Assembly (NCBI RefSeq): GCF_024609245.1
Contig: NZ_JANJYH010000004.1
Location: 62,001 to 126,000 of the forward strand
Reading direction: 5' to 3'
DNA from: Haloarchaeobius sp. FL176
GTDB taxonomy: Archaea; Halobacteriota; Halobacteria; Halobacteriales; Natrialbaceae
Length of the DNA stretch: 64,000 bases
This document shows, piece after piece, positions 60,215-64,000 of this stretch. The position numbers were made by a program, and so were the translations under genes. Below the pieces are notes generated by a model. The model saw nothing but the letters and a program-made list of their open reading frames with translations. It ran no database searches and was not told the origin of the DNA. Position 1 is the stretch's first letter; the number at the start of each line of letters is the position of its first letter.

Positions 60215-61608
60215 TGTCGATGCAGACCCACAAGGAGGAGCCGATCCTCCGCATCAAGAACCTCCAGACCTCCTTCTTCACGGACAAGGAGGTCATCCGT
60301 GCGGTCGACGGCATCAGCTTCGACATCGACCACGGTGAGACGGTTGGTATCGTCGGCGAGTCCGGCTCGGGTAAGTCGGTGACGGCGCGCTCGATCATGG
60401 GCCTCGTCGAGAGCCCCGGACGGACGCTCCGCGGGAGCTCCATCCAGTTCCGCGACCCCGAGACCGTCGAGCGCTTCGCGAACACGTACACGGGGAAAAC
60501 GGTCGACATCGGGGAGCTCGAGGAGAAGTCGAGCCTCGCCAACGTGGTCCAGGACGCGATGGACCAGCACGGCGCACAGCCACACGAGCTCACCGAGCAC
60601 GAGAAGTACGCCGACCTGCCGCCGGAGCAGGTGAACGCACGCCAGATGGTCGCCGACGGCGCGGTCGGCTGGGACGACGTCATCGCCGCCGGCTACGCCG
60701 ACGAGCTCAATCTCGTCGATTCGGACGACTTCGTCTTCGTGGAGGAGGGGCGAACCTCCGGTGACGGCGTCCGCGTCGACCGCGGCTACGTCGACATCAC
60801 GCGTGCGGGCGAGCGAGAACTCCGACGGCTCCGCGGCGGGAACATCGCGATGGTGTTCCAGGACCCGCTGTCGTCGCTGAACCCGGTCTACACCGTCGGG
60901 AACCAGATCGAGGAGGCGTTGAGCCTCCACCGCGGGCTACAGGGCCAGGAGGCGACCCAGGAGGCCGTCAACCTGCTCGAAGCCGTCGGTATCCCCGACG
61001 CCCGACGTCGGGTCCGCGAGTACCCCCACCAGTTCTCCGGTGGGATGCGCCAGCGTGCGGTCATCGCGATGGCGCTCGCCTGCGAGCCCGAACTGCTCAT
61101 CTGTGACGAGCCGACGACCGCACTCGACGTGACCATCCAGGCGCAGATTCTGGAGCTGCTCTCCGATATTCAGGAAGAACGTGGCCTGTCCATCATGTTC
61201 ATCACGCACGACATGGGTGTCATCGCCGACATCTCCGACCGCGTGAACGTGATGTACGCCGGCGAGATCGTCGAGACGGCCGACGCGGAGTCGCTGTTCG
61301 GCAACCCGAAGCATCCCTACACGCAGGGGCTGCTCTCTTCGATTCCCGGCCGACAGGAGGGCGACCGGCTGGTCACCATCGAGGGTGACGTGCCGACGCC
61401 GAACGAGGAGGCGACGTACTGTCGCTTCGCGCCACGCTGTCCCGAGGCGTTCGACGAATGCCAGGCGATACACCCCGAATCCGTCTCGGTCGGGGAGAAC
61501 GAAGCCAACCACACGGCGTCGTGTCTGCTCTATCCCGAGGACGTCCCGCAGACCGAGGCACTGGAGATTCACCGAGCCAAAGGCGGAAAAGGAGGTGGCC
61601 CTGAATGA
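60214..61608 (+). CDS. ABC importer ATPase, DppD type with insertion
   Basis: A 464-residue ATPase. Walker A GESGSGKS (residues 48-55), Q-loop MVFQDP (Gln216), signature FSGGMRQR, Walker [13 protein letters not shown] and H-loop FITHDMG are intact, and the tail ends with the oligo_HPY Cys-rich part ([26 protein letters not shown]). Between Walker A and the Q-loop are about 160 residues instead of about 50: an insertion (roughly 80-195) with [18 protein letters not shown] and [13 protein letters not shown]...[19 protein letters not shown]. The same kind of insertion is in the next gene. Start ATG 60214 overlaps the permease stop. Confidence 0.92.
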   Translation: MSMQTHKEEPILRIKNLQTSFFTDKEVIRAVDGISFDIDHGETVGIVGESGSGKSVTARSIMGLVESPGRTLRGSSIQFRDPETVERFANTYTGKTVDIGELEEKSSLANVVQDAMDQHGAQPHELTEHEKYADLPPEQVNARQMVADGAVGWDDVIAAGYADELNLVDSDDFVFVEEGRTSGDGVRVDRGYVDITRAGERELRRLRGGNIAMVFQDPLSSLNPVYTVGNQIEEALSLHRGLQGQEATQEAVNLLEAVGIPDARRRVREYPHQFSGGMRQRAVIAMALACEPELLICDEPTTALDVTIQAQILELLSDIQEERGLSIMFITHDMGVIADISDRVNVMYAGEIVETADAESLFGNPKHPYTQGLLSSIPGRQEGDRLVTIEGDVPTPNEEATYCRFAPRCPEAFDECQAIHPESVSVGENEANHTASCLLYPEDVPQTEALEIHRAKGGKGGGPE

Positions 61609-63275
61609 GCAAGCAAGCGATGTCCGAGTCGCAGTCGACAGTCCAGGCAGAGCCGATGATACAGGTACGGAACCTGAAGACGTACTACCCCGGTGGCGGG
61701 CTCATCACCGACGAGCCGGTGAAGGCGGTCGACGGCGTGAGCTTCGACATCAAGAAAGGCGAGACGCTCGGCCTGGTCGGTGAGTCCGGCTGTGGCAAGT
61801 CCACGCTCGGGCGCACGCTCGTCCAGCTCGAGGAGGCCACGGCCGGGACGAGCCGCTTCCAGAAGCCGGCTGTCGTCGAGCAGATGGCGAACAGCTACGG
61901 TCGGCGAACCGTCGACCTCCGCGAGGTGTACGCCGACAACGACGCGACCGAGCTGGTGACGAAGCTGTTCGCCGACGGGGTCCGCCCGAAGGCCGTCGCT
62001 CCGGACCGTGGCTGGGAGAACGTCAGCGCGTCCGAGATCGACGCCGCCGACTTCGTCCAGCAGACCGGCCTGGAGGTCTCCGACGTCATCGACCAGGGCT
62101 TCGGCCCGAAGCTCGGCCTGTTCGACCAGAAGGACTTCGTCTTCATCCAGGAGGGTCGCATCGAGAACGGCGTCTACGAGGTCGAGCGCGGCTACGTCGA
62201 CGTGACCGCGGCACCGAGCCGTGCACTGAAACGGCTCCGCGGTCGGCAGCTGGGCATCGTGTTCCAGGACCCCGAGTCGAGCCTGAACGACCGGATGACC
62301 GTCGGCGAGATCATCCGCGAGCCGCTCGACGTCCACAGCTGGGGGACGCCGCGGGAGCGCCGAGAGCGCGTCCGCGAACTGCTCGAAACCGTCGGACTGC
62401 GTCCGGAGCACTACTATCGCTACCCGCACCAGTTCTCGGGCGGGCAGCGCCAGCGCGTGGGTATCGCCCGCTCGCTCGCGCTCGAGCCGGACTTCCTGGT
62501 GCTCGACGAGCCAGTGTCGGCGCTGGACGTCTCCGTGCAGGCGAAGATCCTGAACCTGCTGGAGGACCTGCAGAACGAGTTCGGGCTGACGTACCTGTTC
62601 ATCGCCCACGACCTGAGCGTCGTCCGGCACATCTGTGACCGGGTCGCGGTGATGTACCTCGGTAACCTGATGGAGATCGGCCCGGCGGACGGACTGTTCG
62701 AGAACCCCGGAAACCCGTACACCCACTCGCTGCTGTCGGCGATTCCGGAGCCGGACCCGTCCGCCTCCAAGGACCGCATCACGCTGCGCGGGACGCCGCC
62801 GAGCCCGCGCGACCCGCCGACCGGCTGTCCGTTCAGCACGCGCTGTCCGGTCAAGATACGGCCCGACGAGTACCAGCACATCGACGACGACATCTGGCAG
62901 CGTGTCGAGGTCTTCCGGGAGGTCATCCGCGAGCGGACCCGTGCCGACCGGTCGCTCACTGACCACGCCCGCGAACTCCTCGGGCGGTCGACGCGCTTCT
63001 CCGACGTGACGGAGATCACGGACGAGCTGTTCGGCGACGTCGACGTGCCGACGGAGGTCGCAGAGCACGTCCGCGAGGCGTCGAGCTTCGTCGAGAAGGG
63101 CCACGACAACAAGGCCCGGGAGTACCTGCTCGACCAGTTCGGCAGCATCTGTGACACCGACCGGCCGAAGCACTACAGCGTCAGCGACGACGGCCGGACG
63201 AGCTTCTGCCACCGACACGTCGACCGGTACGAGGACCCCGCGCCGGAGTTCGAGAAGCTCAAACAGAAGCGATGA
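61605..63275 (+). CDS. ABC importer ATPase, DppF type with two insertions
   Basis: A 556-residue ATPase (usual length about 330). It keeps Walker [10 protein letters not shown] (59-67), Q-loop [11 protein letters not shown] (Gln221), signature [11 protein letters not shown], Walker [15 protein letters not shown] and H-loop FIAHDLSVV. An insertion of about 115 residues lies before the Q-loop (roughly 85-200) and shares the closing pattern FVFIQEGR...[20 protein letters not shown] with DppD. A second stretch of about 100 residues separates the Cys-rich tail's [10 protein letters not shown] from a later CDTDRPKHY...FCHRH. It overlaps dppD by 4 nt (ATGA). Confidence 0.92.
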   Translation: MSKQAMSESQSTVQAEPMIQVRNLKTYYPGGGLITDEPVKAVDGVSFDIKKGETLGLVGESGCGKSTLGRTLVQLEEATAGTSRFQKPAVVEQMANSYGRRTVDLREVYADNDATELVTKLFADGVRPKAVAPDRGWENVSASEIDAADFVQQTGLEVSDVIDQGFGPKLGLFDQKDFVFIQEGRIENGVYEVERGYVDVTAAPSRALKRLRGRQLGIVFQDPESSLNDRMTVGEIIREPLDVHSWGTPRERRERVRELLETVGLRPEHYYRYPHQFSGGQRQRVGIARSLALEPDFLVLDEPVSALDVSVQAKILNLLEDLQNEFGLTYLFIAHDLSVVRHICDRVAVMYLGNLMEIGPADGLFENPGNPYTHSLLSAIPEPDPSASKDRITLRGTPPSPRDPPTGCPFSTRCPVKIRPDEYQHIDDDIWQRVEVFREVIRERTRADRSLTDHARELLGRSTRFSDVTEITDELFGDVDVPTEVAEHVREASSFVEKGHDNKAREYLLDQFGSICDTDRPKHYSVSDDGRTSFCHRHVDRYEDPAPEFEKLKQKR

Positions 63276-63742
63276 GCGACCGCCCCCCGGAGGTAGTCGG
63301 AGCGATCCGACTCGGTCGGAAGACGCTGGACGCCCTGGCGTACGCGGTGCTACTGGTCGCCGTAGTCGCGGGGATGTCGGCGTTCTTCGAGCTCTCGGGG
63401 GAGGGGACGCTGTACCGGACCAAGTTCGTGCTGTTCTGGGTCGGCTTCGCGCTGCTCGCGTACGCGTCGTTCCAGCTGCGGCCGGACTCGCCGTCGAAGG
63501 TGAAGTCGAAAGACGAGTTCGTAACCAGCGGCGACGACCGGCAGAAGAAGGCGTCCGGGTCGGTCGGCGCGCAGTCGCCGACCCGGCTCGAACGCCTCGC
63601 CAGCTGGCTCCCGCCGATGCGGTGGGTCGAGGTGAACCCGGACGACCGGTTCTCGACGTACGCGAAGCAGTTCCTGGCGGCGGTGCTGATGCTCGTCACC
63701 TCGATGACGATGGAGTTCGTCTTCGGCATCGCAGCGGTGTAA
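63272..63742 (+). CDS. Haloarchaeal membrane protein of unknown function (DUF7555-like)
   Basis: A 156-residue protein with about four hydrophobic helices: two near the start ([35 protein letters not shown]) and one at the end ([23 protein letters not shown]), separated by a basic/polar loop. The ATG overlaps the ATPase stop (ATGA at 63272-63275), so it belongs to the importer operon. I think it is a DUF7555-type protein, from memory. It may be a fifth importer component or only a passenger. Confidence 0.8.
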   Translation: MSDRPPEVVGAIRLGRKTLDALAYAVLLVAVVAGMSAFFELSGEGTLYRTKFVLFWVGFALLAYASFQLRPDSPSKVKSKDEFVTSGDDRQKKASGSVGAQSPTRLERLASWLPPMRWVEVNPDDRFSTYAKQFLAAVLMLVTSMTMEFVFGIAAV

Positions 63743-63800
63743 GTGTCGCCGCCTGAGACGGTCAGACACGCTTATCCGGCTTCGTTTCGTGTATGCAGAT

Positions 63801-64000
63801 ATGCCCAAAGTCCCTGAGAGTGAACACGACGACGAGTACGTCGACCGCATCGCGAACAACGCCGATGTCCTGAAGAGTGCCTGGCAGGGCGCACTCGAGG
63901 ACATGGAGGCGCTGGCGGACGAACGCGAGGAAGCTGGCTGGGAGACAGTCACGATGATGGCCGGCAACACCGGTACACAGCACCGCGAGGCTGGCGACGA
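63801..64000 (+). CDS. Haloarchaeal cytoplasmic protein, cut by window end (DUF7529-like)
   Basis: The first 66 codons of an acidic protein, MPKVPESEHDDEYVDRIANN..., with WQGALEDMEALADEREEAGW and TMMAGNTGTQHREAGD, open to the last base. It resembles a haloarchaeal DUF7529-type family (from memory). TATA-like GCTTATCC lies about 28 nt before the ATG, so it starts a new leaderless transcript. Confidence 0.7.
   Translation, partial: MPKVPESEHDDEYVDRIANNADVLKSAWQGALEDMEALADEREEAGWETVTMMAGNTGTQHREAGD

Overview
The window reads as a stretch of chromosome from a halophilic archaeon of the class Halobacteria. The evidence is high GC, proteins very rich in Asp and Glu, Tat lipoproteins of the RR...GC type, many TATA boxes about 25 to 30 nt before an ATG with little or no leader, a halocyanin, a bacterio-opsin cluster, a family D DNA polymerase large subunit with an intein, Hel308, Hef and a KEOPS subunit. 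I cannot name the genus. Coding is dense on both strands. I found one tRNA, one intein, no rRNA, no CRISPR array and no recognisable insertion sequence.

Layout. 0.2-9 kb: an SNF-type sodium symporter, tRNA-Gln(CUG) and a potassium/pH homeostasis block (UspA-like protein, TrkA, TrkH, a 72-residue membrane protein, an Lrp-type regulator fused to an RCK_C domain, and an NhaP/Kef-type antiporter with its own RCK domains). 9-14 kb: a DICT-domain sensor, a halocyanin, a lipoprotein that looks like a divergent copper amine oxidase, a second Lrp regulator and an amidohydrolase. 14.4-18.4 kb: a DabB-DabA pair (energy-coupled inorganic carbon uptake) behind a perfect inverted repeat. 18.4-20.5 kb: a RecQ helicase fused to a phosphoribosyltransferase-like domain. 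20.6-25.7 kb: a TetR regulator, a zinc-ribbon membrane protein and an RND/MMPL exporter with four matching operator palindromes, a 17-codon leader ORF, and a TrmB-type regulator. 25.9-32 kb: small proteins, two MFS exporters, a rhodanese lipoprotein and an old-yellow-enzyme family oxidoreductase.

32.3-35.5 kb: hel308, cgi121 and a ferredoxin. 35.6-40.4 kb: a self-contained light-driven proton pump cassette, bat - bop - crtY - blh. Bat is the sensor-activator, bop the proton pump, CrtY makes beta-carotene and Blh cleaves it to retinal. A close match to the known bop upstream activating sequence sits before bop, and two more copies lie between bat and bop. 40.4-49.1 kb: malate dehydrogenase, a cohesin-domain surface protein, a zinc-ribbon protein with a 13-residue polyglutamine tract, Hef, a dolichol-kinase-like protein, glycyl-tRNA synthetase and a CBS-domain protein. 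49.2-54.7 kb: PolD large subunit carrying a 493-residue homing intein, translationally coupled to an upstream PPC/DUF296 protein. 55.3-63.7 kb: a five-gene dipeptide-type ABC importer with unusual insertions in both ATPases and a long extra membrane region in one permease, followed by two haloarchaeal proteins of unknown function, the second cut by the window end.

Points most worth following: the degenerate amine-oxidase-like lipoprotein, the TetR operator set with the coupled leader peptide, the paired insertions in the ABC ATPases, the Lrp-RCK_C fusion, the dabBA operator candidate, the bop-type activating sites and the intein's altered C-terminal splice residues.
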